From positions 434,001 through 498,000 of the forward strand of contig NZ_JAJTSZ010000001.1 of the NCBI RefSeq assembly GCF_021440195.1: a stretch of DNA of 64,000 nt, in the 5' to 3' direction. A model generated the notes under the pieces. It did no database searches, had not been told where the DNA came from, and was given only the letters and a program-made list of their open reading frames with translations. Shown here one piece after another: positions 52,248-61,900 of this stretch. How positions within the stretch are numbered: the stretch's first letter is position 1; each line of letters opens with the position of its first letter. A program made the translations under genes and the position numbers. The DNA is from Dyadobacter sp. CY356 (GTDB taxonomy: Bacteria > Bacteroidota > Bacteroidia > Cytophagales > Spirosomataceae).

Positions 52248-52336
52248 TTCATGTTGTTTTACAACGCAAATTATTATTATTGTCTAAATATTTTTATTAG
52301 TATTGATTTATTGGCTTAGTACAAAATAATAGACTA

Positions 52337-52684
52337 TTGGAAAATAAAAGAAAGAACAAAGATTTCAATCCATTCAATTGCGGCGTTACCCACTTTCTGA
52401 ATATTGTTGGTGGCAAGTGGAAGGTGTTGGTCATTTATGCAATCAGTAAAAACTGTAATCGTTTTAGTTTGTTGCAGAAAGCTATTCCACAGATCAGTAA
52501 ACAGATGCTTATTAACCAATTGCGTGAACTGGAAGATGACGGAGTGCTGAAGCGCAAAATTTTTGCAGAAGTCCCACCGCGGGTTGAGTATGAACTTTCG
52601 GAGTACGGAAAGTCAATGATGCCCGTTATTTTAACTATTCAGCAATGGGGACAGGAAGATTTAAACGCAAAAGTTGCTGTTTAG
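52337..52684 (+). CDS. HxlR-family transcriptional regulator
   Basis: 115 residues from a TTG start; no ATG fits the family start. A winged helix of the HxlR/MarR-like type: FNCGVTHFLNIVGGKWKVLV, RFSLLQKAIPQISKQMLINQ, LRELEDDGVLKRKIFAEVPP and VEYELSEYGKSM. HxlR proteins respond to reactive electrophiles, often through a single conserved Cys near the N-terminus, here in NPFNCG. Two further Cys are absent apart from KNCNR. It is divergent from the APCDD1-like gene across 89 bp and stands between two redox gene groups, so electrophile sensing is plausible. Confidence 0.9.
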   Translation: MENKRKNKDFNPFNCGVTHFLNIVGGKWKVLVIYAISKNCNRFSLLQKAIPQISKQMLINQLRELEDDGVLKRKIFAEVPPRVEYELSEYGKSMMPVILTIQQWGQEDLNAKVAV

Positions 52685-52917
52685 CAGGGTGAGCAATGGT
52701 GGTATTAGTCCAGGCGCGACTACATCCGATACCGAATTCCCAACCCGGTATTTCAATTCACCGTTTATTTTACCAAATAATTTTCAGCAAATTTTCGGGC
52801 AATTCCTTCCCGACTTAAATACTTGGCAAAGTTTTATTATAGTACCGCGCGTAGAAACCAATGTTCAAAAGTTTACAGGTTTCTAAATACTATTTCAATA
52901 AATAAAACTTCATTAAC

Positions 52918-53817
52918 ATGTCTGAAACAATCAAAAAATCGCTTCAAAATCCTGTTGACAAATATCCCAAACCACCTTTTAACAAACAGCCTCAGCAAGT
53001 GCCGGGACTGGCTTCTAAAATGGATCCTCAACCTGACCATGGTGAAGAAACCTATAAAGGATCCGGGCGTCTGGCAGGCAGAAAAGCGCTTATAACAGGC
53101 GGAGATTCCGGAATTGGACGTGCGGCTGCCATTGCTTATGCGCGCGAAGGTGCAGATGTGGTTATCAATTATCTGCCCCAGGAACAATCTGATGCCGATG
53201 AGGTGATTGCACTGATTGAGGCGGAAGGCAGAAAGGGATACGGAATTCCGGGTGATATTACCAAGGAGGATTTTTGTCAGCAACTCGTGCAAGAAGCTAT
53301 TCAAAAATTGGATGGTCTGGATATACTTGTAAATAACGCAGGGCACCAGCAGGCAGTGGATTCTTTGCTTGATCTCACTTCAGAAGGTTTTGACGCAACA
53401 ATCAAAACGAACATTTATGCACCTTTCTGGATCACGAAGGCAGCTTTACCACATCTGGCTCCGGGTTCAGTTATTATTGCGACATCGTCTGTCCAGGCAT
53501 ATGACCCATCCGAAAATTTATTTGATTACGCCCAGACAAAGGCTGCCAATGTTGCTTTTGTTAAATCACTTGCCAAGCAATTGGGACCAAAAGGCATAAG
53601 GGTAAATGGCGTTGCACCTGGCCCTGTATGGACACCGTTGCAGGTTAGCGGTGGACAGCCACAGGATTCTATTGTGGAATTCGGGAAAGTAACGCCACTG
53701 GGAAGGCCTGGTCAGCCAGCTGAGCTCGCATCAATATTTGTGCAGCTTGCAGATGGTGACGCCAGCTTCGCCACCGGTCAGATTTACGGTGCCGCGGGTG
53801 GTAACGGACATCCATAA
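52918..53817 (+). CDS. SDR-family oxidoreductase (YghA/general-stress type)
   Basis: 299 residues, longer than classical SDRs because of the 50-residue N-terminal extension typical of the YghA / GSP39 group (VDKYPKPPFNKQPQQVPGL, MDPQPDHGEETYKGSG). The SDR core has ITGGDSGIGRAAAIAYAREG, LVNNAGHQQ, Ser in VIIATSSVQAY, and Y-A-Q-T-K. The end TGQIYGAAGGNGHP is characteristic. The family is linked to oxidative and general stress; its substrate is not certain. It is 101 bp... no operon partner is seen: the HxlR gene ends 233 bp upstream and a terminator follows. Confidence 0.92.
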   Translation: MSETIKKSLQNPVDKYPKPPFNKQPQQVPGLASKMDPQPDHGEETYKGSGRLAGRKALITGGDSGIGRAAAIAYAREGADVVINYLPQEQSDADEVIALIEAEGRKGYGIPGDITKEDFCQQLVQEAIQKLDGLDILVNNAGHQQAVDSLLDLTSEGFDATIKTNIYAPFWITKAALPHLAPGSVIIATSSVQAYDPSENLFDYAQTKAANVAFVKSLAKQLGPKGIRVNGVAPGPVWTPLQVSGGQPQDSIVEFGKVTPLGRPGQPAELASIFVQLADGDASFATGQIYGAAGGNGHP

Positions 53818-53836
53818 CAATTACAGCATTTATCAA

Positions 53837-53874
53837 AAAAAGCAAGTACGACCAAAAGGTTGTGCTTGCTTTTT
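53837..53874. terminator. Bidirectional terminator
   Basis: 17-bp stem (53837-53853 with 53858-53874) containing AAAAAGCAAG and CTTGCTTTTT, two G-U type mismatches, loop AAAA, between the convergent SDR and PepSY genes. Confidence 0.85.
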
Positions 53875-53948
53875 ACTTTTCGTCCATACTAAGCAGACAG
53901 AAATCCGCCTGACATTTGACAGCACTTATTTCTATCAAAGTTTCAGCA

Positions 53949-55058
53949 TTATACACTTGATCTGCTCGACCGTCTCCACCAAAGCAAAAAACCTGTAATC
54001 GCCATCAGACCAGGTGTCAACCCAATGATAGCATAAAATATTTTTATTATAAGCCCGCCAAAATTACCCACATGTAATGGATGAAAAGTGGCTTCGATCC
54101 GTTCGCCAAAAGCTTTGTCGGCTAACCGGTTGACTTGATATATTTGTCCCGTTTGCTGATCAATTTTTACGGAATTTAAGGCTCCCCAAAGTTTCCATTG
54201 TCCTTTTTCATAACCTCTGACTTCGAATTTTCGTACAGGCTGGGTTGGCAGATAAACATAGGTCGGATCCATATCCGGCTGAGCCTGCAAAGCTTTGCTA
54301 TACATTTGGTCGGGTGAGACAGAGAGTAAGGTATTAGGTTTGGTTGCGACTAATTCATTTTGCCAGGTTTTGGGCTGAAAGGCAAACAGATTCATCCAGA
54401 AACCGGTAAAAAAGATGACCGCATTGAAAACCAATGACCAGACCCCGATGATGCGGTGCAGGTCAGAACTGATTGTCCGCCAGTTTTTCCATTTGACAGA
54501 AACCTGAAAAGTCAGCACTTTCCATATCATTTTCTGATAAACAATAACACCCGTAATGATGGATAAAAGCATTATAATTCCGAAAATGGCAGTAAGTGCG
54601 GCCCCGGGAATACCAAGTTGAAAGCTGAAATGAAATTGAAACAACCATTCGATCAGGCTTGGTGTGAATTGACTGGCCGGCCCTTCGCGGAGCACAGCAC
54701 CGGTATATGGATTAAATGAGATCAGAGCCAGGTCATATGTTAACAGTTGCTTATCGTTAAAATAGATCCTGAAATTATAAGCATCATCGGGTCCGGCATC
54801 GGGATTGAGCCAGGCAATAACGTCCAGATTTGGATATCTGGCTGTAATGGATTGATAACAGTGGGCCAGCGCTTCATTCGGCTTGACATTTCCGGAAGGT
54901 GAAACATGAAGCAATTCCTGATTTGCAAACTTGTCAAGTTCTGTACGAAATACGAGGATTGAACCGCTTAACCCAAGTAAAATCAGAAATATTCCCGCAA
55001 CCAAACCGAGCCAGCTATGTATTTTAAACAGGTTTCTCCTGATATTTCCTTTTTTCAT
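53949..55058 (-). CDS. PepSY-associated membrane protein (siderophore-reductase-like)
   Basis: 369 residues from the ATG at 55058 (MKKGNIRRNLFKIHSWLGLV). Four membrane helices with PepSY segments: helix 1 (KIHSWLGLVAGIFLILLGLS), a periplasmic domain to about 140, helices near 150-215, then a second periplasmic part and a final helix ending FLLWWRR. Conserved histidines (KIHSW, LHRIIGVWSLVFNAV) fit haem or electron-transfer roles. In Bacteroidota and Proteobacteria this gene regularly follows siderophore receptors and is thought to help release iron by reduction. It starts 88 bp after the TonB siderophore receptor gene on the same strand. Confidence 0.85.
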   Translation of the reverse strand: MKKGNIRRNLFKIHSWLGLVAGIFLILLGLSGSILVFRTELDKFANQELLHVSPSGNVKPNEALAHCYQSITARYPNLDVIAWLNPDAGPDDAYNFRIYFNDKQLLTYDLALISFNPYTGAVLREGPASQFTPSLIEWLFQFHFSFQLGIPGAALTAIFGIIMLLSIITGVIVYQKMIWKVLTFQVSVKWKNWRTISSDLHRIIGVWSLVFNAVIFFTGFWMNLFAFQPKTWQNELVATKPNTLLSVSPDQMYSKALQAQPDMDPTYVYLPTQPVRKFEVRGYEKGQWKLWGALNSVKIDQQTGQIYQVNRLADKAFGERIEATFHPLHVGNFGGLIIKIFYAIIGLTPGLMAITGFLLWWRRSSRSSV

Positions 55059-55111
55059 TAAAATAACAAGTAAGTGCATCGCAGCTCTGCGATTTGATTT
55101 TTATTTAGAAA

Positions 55112-55142
55112 AAATACGGGGCCGTATGAAAGCCCCGTATTT
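55112..55142 (-). terminator. Terminator or attenuator after the siderophore receptor
   Basis: AAATACGGGGC (55112-55122) pairs with GCCCCGTATTT (55132-55142), 9-nt loop; on the minus strand it starts four bases after the receptor stop and is followed by a T tract. The PepSY gene begins 54 bp further on, so partial read-through is likely. Confidence 0.75.
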
Positions 55143-55145
55143 GTT

Positions 55146-57515
55146 TTACCAAAGCTGATAATTTACCCCAAGCCTGACATTGAAAGGATCGCCGAGCCCC
55201 GCTGTGGTCACACCCGACCGGCTTCCTGTAAAGTAATGCTTGTTAGTCAGATTGTATGCGTTAAGCTGAATTTGATATCTGTTACGTGAATACGTTACGG
55301 CAGCGTCCAGTACTGTATAAGATGGGAAAATGAAGTTTTGATTGCTTAATAAACCCACCTGGTCACTCACATACCGGATACCCGCCGCAATGCCAAGTCC
55401 ACCCAGTGCCTTGGAAGGCAGCATATATTTACCCCAGAAATTGATCTGATGTTTCGGTGCGTTGGCAAAACGATCTCCCTTTTTACCATAACTGCTTGTG
55501 CTTACAAGCACGTGCTCATTAAAAGCATATCCCGCAACCAGGCTCAGCCTGTCCAGATTTCCGTTGATGGAAAACTCGCCGCCCCTGCTTCGTGTACCGT
55601 CAATGGCAGCTTGCCGGTGCGAGTTTTCTTCGGTGGGTGCTGCGGTTAGAATATTGGCATAATTGATCTGGTAAAGTGACAAAGTAGTGGATAAATGGTT
55701 ATTTGCCAGATCTGCTTTGCTGCCTATTTCATACTGCGTTGCCTGGCGGGTTGGGAACGGCCCGCCTGCCAATACATTGTTTGATGTCTGAGGGTTGAAA
55801 GATTTCAGATAGGTGCCATAAACAGATACATTTTTGGCGGGCAGATATACCACACCGATCCGGGGAATCCAGCCCGATGTTTTCAGCTGGTCACCCTGTT
55901 TGTTGTCACGATCCGATAACGGGGTTTCTTTGCCATTATAATTGTCATAACGCAGCGATAAAAGCACTTTTAATTTCTCCCCAATGCTAACCTGGTCCTG
56001 AATATAGCCGCCGATCAGATTGGTCACGCGTTTGTTGTCATCAGATTCATCGGCAGGTATAGAAGCATCCGGAACGCTTCCGCTATAATCCGGGTGCAGG
56101 ATAGAAATACGGGTTGATCCTTTGTATTGATAATCATTTTTAGTCCAGCCATACCGGTTATAATCCGTTCCGGCAATGATCTGATGTCCCAGGAAATCTG
56201 TTTTTACGGAGTAAGTCGCAAAAGCAGTTGTTTGCAGACTGAAACGATCTGTTTCCCAATCCTGGAATCCTCGGCTGATAGAATCATTTCGAATTCTCCC
56301 CACCGGAATATGGTCCGTATAATCCAGTGTATTTCTAACAATCCGCTCCACAACCGTAAGTTTCAGGCTTTCATTAATCTGCTGATTAAAACTCAAAGTA
56401 GCTGATGTATTGTGGGTTTTGCCATAATCCGTCGGGCTCTGAATTGTCAGATTTTTGGGATAATAATTAAAATCAAAGGTTCCGTCAGGCCGGGAATAGA
56501 TATAACTCCCGTTGTCATATTGTTGAACAGCGCTGGCATAAGCATAGTTAATTTCCAGATTAATAGAAGTGTGGTCATTAATCAGATACGTAAGCGAAGG
56601 TGCGATGAAAAGATTTTGTTTTTTCTGATAATCCCGGAAGCTTTCAGAGCGGTCGTAGCCGATAATGGCGCGGTATAACAGCTTTTTTTGATTTGAAACA
56701 GGTCCTGTAAAATCAGCAGATGCTCTGGCAAAACCCCAGCTGCCCAGCGATAGATCTACGCTGGCTCTTTTTTCTAATAAAGGTTTTTTAGTGACAAAGT
56801 TTACCACACCGCCAGGCGATCCTTCACTAAATAATGCCCCGGAAGGACCACGGAGCAGTTCCACGGACTCGACATTATACAACAACGGCTGCTGGCTCCA
56901 CAAGAATAAATTACCCCTGATACCATTGTAAAGCAGAAAGCTTGCGTCATTTGGCGAGTAAGCCGTGAAGCCGCGCATCTGAAACGAGCCATTCCCATTG
57001 TTTGCTTTCATACCGGTGAAGGTTCCTGCAATCTCATTCAAAGTGAAGGCTTGCCGGTCGCGTAATAAAGCAGACGACACCACCTGAACAGATTGCGGCG
57101 TAGAAAGTAAGGGTTGGTCCAGACGGGTGGCACCTGCGGACGACGATACCCGATAACCGTTTTTTGCCGCACTGACGACCACTTCATTCAGCTCCTGTTT
57201 GCTTTCAGAAAGTTGAAGATTGAGGAAAGCATTCTTTCCTTTTGAAATGCTCAGCCTTTGTGTATGGGCTGTATAACCAACATTTGAAACAGTCAGAACG
57301 TATACACCCGGGAGAATACCAGTCAGGCTAAATCGTCCGTCAGCATCGGTAGTAGTACCCATTTTACTGTTTTCAAAAGTAATGGATGCACCTCCAACGG
57401 GCTCCTGATCTGCGTTTGTAATATGTCCATTCAGAGTGCCATACCCTGGTTGAGCGGCAGACTTAATGTTATTACCCAAAATGAGTAATAACAGAAATAA
57501 ATATTTGAATTTCAT
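55146..57515 (-). CDS. TonB-dependent siderophore receptor
   Basis: 789 residues from the ATG at 57515. Signal peptide 1-22, carboxypeptidase-regulatory-like domain about 25-110 (YGTLNGHITNADQEPVGGAS), plug with TPQSVQVVSSALLRDRQAFT, VESVELLRGPSGALFSEGSP and GGVVNFVTKKP, then a barrel ending in FNVRLGVNYQLW. The plug signature (TPQSV, LLRGPSGAL) identifies the FhuA/FpvA siderophore branch. It would import ferric siderophores with TonB. Neighbours are a PepSY membrane protein downstream and a small Cys/His protein upstream, a usual iron-uptake set. Confidence 0.93.
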   Translation of the reverse strand: MKFKYLFLLLLILGNNIKSAAQPGYGTLNGHITNADQEPVGGASITFENSKMGTTTDADGRFSLTGILPGVYVLTVSNVGYTAHTQRLSISKGKNAFLNLQLSESKQELNEVVVSAAKNGYRVSSSAGATRLDQPLLSTPQSVQVVSSALLRDRQAFTLNEIAGTFTGMKANNGNGSFQMRGFTAYSPNDASFLLYNGIRGNLFLWSQQPLLYNVESVELLRGPSGALFSEGSPGGVVNFVTKKPLLEKRASVDLSLGSWGFARASADFTGPVSNQKKLLYRAIIGYDRSESFRDYQKKQNLFIAPSLTYLINDHTSINLEINYAYASAVQQYDNGSYIYSRPDGTFDFNYYPKNLTIQSPTDYGKTHNTSATLSFNQQINESLKLTVVERIVRNTLDYTDHIPVGRIRNDSISRGFQDWETDRFSLQTTAFATYSVKTDFLGHQIIAGTDYNRYGWTKNDYQYKGSTRISILHPDYSGSVPDASIPADESDDNKRVTNLIGGYIQDQVSIGEKLKVLLSLRYDNYNGKETPLSDRDNKQGDQLKTSGWIPRIGVVYLPAKNVSVYGTYLKSFNPQTSNNVLAGGPFPTRQATQYEIGSKADLANNHLSTTLSLYQINYANILTAAPTEENSHRQAAIDGTRSRGGEFSINGNLDRLSLVAGYAFNEHVLVSTSSYGKKGDRFANAPKHQINFWGKYMLPSKALGGLGIAAGIRYVSDQVGLLSNQNFIFPSYTVLDAAVTYSRNRYQIQLNAYNLTNKHYFTGSRSGVTTAGLGDPFNVRLGVNYQLW

Positions 57516-57655
57516 CAACAATTAAGCTATCCTATCCGAAAAATGAATAGGAGGTGAGTAGAATTTTTTTGAATTAAAAATCTGAAATTGAAGTCATGAC
57601 ATTTCCCGCAAAAAGCAATGTGCTTTCGCTTGACATGATAAGACAAACATGATAA

Positions 57656-58033
57656 TTATGCGCAGGGCGGAGGAGCAATAATGGTAAGCGGAGCCTGGTA
57701 GGCTGCTTGCCGGTATTGAAAAATAAGCTTTTGATTTGAGGAAAAGGCTTTTGGTAAAAACTCAAAAGAAATCAGCGGAGATGAAAATAGCTGGAGAGAA
57801 GGTAGATTTTGAACTTGCTCACTGGTTTGCTGATCCTTTTTTTCTTCCTGTGCTTTCAGTTTTTTTGCCAGGTAACAATGCCCGTCACAATGCAGCTGTG
57901 GCTTATCGCGGTTTTCACAAAGTACGCGGGTGATGTAATCCTTGTTAATTTGATAATAAGCTATGGTTCCCCACTGACTAAAAGTCGGTAGAATAGTAAC
58001 AATGAGCCATATGTAAATCAGAGTAACTTTCAT
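57656..58033 (-). CDS. Small exported or membrane-anchored Cys/His protein beside the iron receptor
   Basis: 125 residues from the ATG at 58033. An N-terminal hydrophobic segment (VTLIYIWLIVTILPTFSQ) is followed by ITRVLCENRDKPQLHCDGHCYLAKKL, with three cysteines and two histidines, a charged KAQEEKKDQQTSE stretch and an end PPPCA. Similar small proteins with the LC-EN-KP-x-x-HC-x-G-x-C motif occur next to TonB receptors for metals in Bacteroidota. A metal-handling role in the periplasm is inferred. It starts a minus-strand run with the receptor and PepSY genes, 140 bp before the receptor. Confidence 0.72.
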   Translation of the reverse strand: MKVTLIYIWLIVTILPTFSQWGTIAYYQINKDYITRVLCENRDKPQLHCDGHCYLAKKLKAQEEKKDQQTSEQVQNLPSLQLFSSPLISFEFLPKAFSSNQKLIFQYRQAAYQAPLTIIAPPPCA

Positions 58034-58150
58034 GGGATTTGGCCGCAAATATAGCAATGGAAAACGTTTCCCGGGATTATAAAAAGGAAATTGTTTGTTA
58101 CAAAAAGCGAACCACCATTCAAAGTGCCTGAAATCTGGCCCTTCCATTAT

Positions 58151-58257
58151 GAAATTGAAAGGTTTTGTCAGCTAAGCATTAGCTCCTGAATTGAGTCCTT
58201 GAAGCTACTGCGGTTCAGACAGTTAGACGCGGTAAATCGTGTGACAGGAATATGTTT
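58151..58257 (-). pseudogene. Degenerate copy of a receiver-domain segment
   Basis: 107 bp align with 59439-59543 inside the hybrid regulator. On the minus strand it reads KHIPV, then (in another frame) GLNSGANA, a stop, and LTKPFNF, matching KHIPIILL and GLNSGANDYLTKPFNF of the regulator's receiver domain. It has frame changes and a stop and is not expressed. It is probably the last trace of a second hybrid regulator gene. Confidence 0.7.
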
Positions 58258-58339
58258 CGCCATAGGCGCCGGACTTCAAACAAAAGCGTTATCAGCTCAA
58301 AATCGAATCCTGAAACATTTCAGCGTAAACTACCTCTTA

Positions 58340-58954
58340 TCAACTTTTTCTCTGCGCACTGAATTGTTTTGGTTTCTGGTTTTTCTCAGCAAGTTCCACA
58401 ATTTCAGATATTCGTTTTTCTCTCGTTTCCACTCTTTTGGCAAGTACCAGCCATTGCAAAATATTTCGCTTATCTGACCTGCTCAAACCTGAAAAATATA
58501 GTTTTGCGTTAGGCCTTTTTTTAAGTTCTTTATCAAGGTCGGCAGGAATGATAAGTGCTTCTGCTTCGTCTAAAATTGTCCAGGAGCCGTTTGCTTTGCC
58601 TTTTTCTATTATTTCAAAACCCGCTTTCGTCATAAGATTATCCTTTATCAGGCGCTCAATCTTATCCTTATTTACTTTTGACCAAACGCTTTTTTCTTTC
58701 CTTCTGGTGAAAAACTGCATGAATCTTTCATCGTCAAGAGGTTTCGCCTTGCTGTCTATCCAGCCAAAACAAAGTGCCTCATCGACGGCTTCGCTGTATA
58801 ATACGGACGGTTGATTTGATTTTTTCTTATAATATATCAGCCAGACCGACTTTTTTTTATCATGGTTTTCCTGAAGCCATTGACGCCATTCTTCTCTGCT
58901 TTTCGGGCAAAAAGTTGGAGTTTCATCTTCTGTTTTACCTTTTTGTTTTTGCAT
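58340..58954 (-). CDS. YdeI/OmpD-associated family protein
   Basis: 204 residues. Family features are FCPKSREEWRQWLQENHDKK with SVWLIYYKK, SEAVDEALCFGWIDSKAKPL, MQFFTRRKEKSVWSKVNKDK and a C-terminal DLDKELKKRPNAKLYFSGLS with ILQWLVLAKRVETREKRISE. The family is called YdeI or bacteriocin-protection protein; the E. coli member affects polymyxin and bacteriocin tolerance, but the mechanism is unclear. It is cytoplasmic by sequence. It stands between the hybrid regulator gene and the receiver fragment. Confidence 0.88.
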   Translation of the reverse strand: MQKQKGKTEDETPTFCPKSREEWRQWLQENHDKKKSVWLIYYKKKSNQPSVLYSEAVDEALCFGWIDSKAKPLDDERFMQFFTRRKEKSVWSKVNKDKIERLIKDNLMTKAGFEIIEKGKANGSWTILDEAEALIIPADLDKELKKRPNAKLYFSGLSRSDKRNILQWLVLAKRVETREKRISEIVELAEKNQKPKQFSAQRKS

Positions 58955-58979
58955 CGTAACAAGAGATCAGTAATTCAGA

Positions 58980-61900
58980 TTAGCTAACGATTTGTGGAAG
59001 GTGTCTTCGCTTTTTTAATTTATATTCCGTCGGAAGCATATTGAACTTGGTCTTGAATGATTTCGCGAAATAATTGGGCGCCGTAAAACCCGTCATATAA
59101 GATATCTGCGAAATACTCAGGTCGCTGTTTTCTAGTAACAATGCTGCCTTTTCAAGTTTGATGGAACGAATAAATTCTATGGGTGTTTGTCCGCTCATTT
59201 CTAGAACTTTACTATAAAGCGTCCCCCGGCTCATACCCACATGTCGGCTCAAATTCTCAACGCTAAGTTGTGCGGTGTGAAGATTTTCTTCGATATAAGA
59301 AAGCATGTCTTTAAGCAATTTTTCCTGACTTGATTCCATTTGCAGCGGTGCGTCAGAAACTTTGATCTGTCGGGAATATACACCTTTCAGAAGTCTGTTT
59401 AACAAGATCAGGTTGTTGATCTTGGCGTTCAGGATTTCGAAATTGAAAGGTTTTGTCAGATAATCATTGGCTCCCGAGTTGAGTCCTTCCAGCTGCTGCT
59501 GTTCACCATTAGATGCAGTAAGCAAGATGATCGGAATATGTTTTGTCCTTTTGTCCGCTTTGATCTTCTGACTTAACGTGATCCCATCCATTTCCGGCAT
59601 GGCAATATCACTGACGATCAGCTCCGGGTGGTGGCTCAACGTTTTTTGCCAGCCTTCTTTTCCGTTATTTGCTTCAATCACATGATAAAAAGGCATCAGA
59701 CTTTCTTTCAGATAGTGTCTGAATTCTTCGTTGTCTTCAATAATTAAAACACTTGACGGGTCTTCAAGATTTGCTTTCTCTTTTTTATTTCCCGCAAAAT
59801 CCTGATCGGACGAAGGCGTACCAAGCCTATCAGAAGCAGATTGCTCAACCGGCAAAAGTGGCATTGAATTTAGCACAACAGGAAGCTGGACTATAAACGA
59901 GCTTCCCAACCCCGGCTGACTTTTTACGGTGATTGTTCCCTGATGCAACTGAACAAACTCCCGCACAATCGAAAGCCCGATTCCGCTTCCCTGGTTCAGG
60001 ATTGACATATCAGTATCATCCTGAAAAAACCGTTCAAAGATCTTTTCATGATTTCCCTCCGTAATACCCACGCCGGTATCTGTTATCGAAATGTTAAGCC
60101 ACGACTTGTCATCGGGAGAATCTTGCTGAGAAATTTCCAGTTTTACTTCTCCTCCTTTGGGTGTAAACTTGAATGCGTTCGAAAGCAGATTGAAAAGTAT
60201 CCGTTCCAGTTTTTCCGGGTCAAAATCCATGTACAACTGGGCAATGGCACTTTCAATTTTAAATTGAATACCTTTTCTAAACGAAAGGTCGCTGAATTGT
60301 TCGCAAGTATCCTTGATAAAAAGAATAGCATCCTTCGTTTCCAGATTCAGCTTCACTTCCTGCTGCTGCATATTTTTAATGTCCAGAAGCTGATCAACGA
60401 GATTGAGCAGTCGTTTGGCATTTCTTTTAATTGCCAGAACCGGTGAATTCAATTCCGTTGCCTTCGTTTTGACCAATAAATTTTCAGTAGGAGCAAGAAT
60501 CAGAGAAATGGGCGTCCTCAGTTCATGACTTAAATTGGTAAGAAACTTGATTTTTTGTCTGTCCAGTTCTTTTGCCTGTTCAGCCTCCGCATGTTTTTGC
60601 TGCTCTTTAAACTCCCGTTGAAGTTTTTGAATACCCCGGCGGCGCATTGCAAATACAACAGCTATTGGCGTAAGAAGATAAAAGATATAGGCATAAATGG
60701 TCAGATAAAAGGGTGGTTTTACATTGATATTTATTGAGGTAGTCTGTGGACTCCAAATGATACCGTCACCGCTTGCCTGGACTTCAAACACATAACTGCC
60801 CGGACTCAGATTGGTATAACTGGCAAAATTATTTAGTCCGGTTTCATTCCATTCCGATTGCATACCGAGAAGCCTGTGCCTGTAATGCATCTGTCTCGGA
60901 TTGGTATAGTCCAACGCGGCATAACCGAGTGAAAAATTCTGTTTGTAGTCAAGGTTGATCGTTTTGGCAACGGAGATATCCGCATCTATTAAATTTGAAT
61001 CGGCCGGCGTGATGCTACGGTTACCAATACGCAGATCTTTCAGGATGATAGGTGCTATGTTTTTGCAATCGGGCAGACTGCGTGTGTCGATGTAGTTGAA
61101 TCCGGCAATTCCACCGAAAAACAGGATATTATCAGATGTCCGGATACCTGAGCCCAGTACAAACGTTTTATCCTGAATTCCGTTGTAAGAGCTGTAATTG
61201 GTGAATTTTTTATTTTTCGGATCAAAAAAACTGATTCCCTGATTGGTACTCACCCAAATGCGCCCCGTATCATCTTCTAGGATTTTGTTGATGACGTTGC
61301 TCGCCAGTCCTTCCTTCTCTCCATAGGAAATAAATTTTTGTAACCGCTGATCAAAAAGAGCCAGTCCTTCTCCAAACGTGCCAACCCAGATATTTCCTTT
61401 TTTATCTTCTATTATGGATGAGACGATGTTACCCGGGAGATTACTGGATTGTTTATCCAGCAATATGGATTGTCGATTGACGGGATCAAAAACTGCCACA
61501 CCAGTTCCATGTGAGGCGATCCAGATCTTTCCCTGCCTGTCCTGCAAAATATCCCTGATATAACCATTGAGTGGAATAATCCGCTGAGAAGCGGGAATAG
61601 CCAGATCAAAAAATCTTTCAAAACGTTTTGTTTTCGGATCAAACAAATGTACACCGCCACCATTGGTACCCACCCACAACTTGCCGGATCTGTCCTTTTC
61701 CAGACAGAAGATTTCATTATTATTCAGGCTTGACAAATCTTTCCCACGGATATATTGATTGTAAGCTCCTGTTTTTGGATTTAACTGGAACAGGCCGTCC
61801 TGAAACGTGCCTATCCAAAGTTCGTTTTCAGCAGTCAGTTCCAGTGTCAAAATGGCTAGTCCCGAAGCGGCATTCCTGTTTTGGGGATTGATATTGAATT

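Noticed and set aside
52685-52917. Minus-strand peptide with KYLSREGIARKFAEN as a gene remnant
   Set aside because: Only about 20 residues look protein-like, stops surround it and no family could be assigned.
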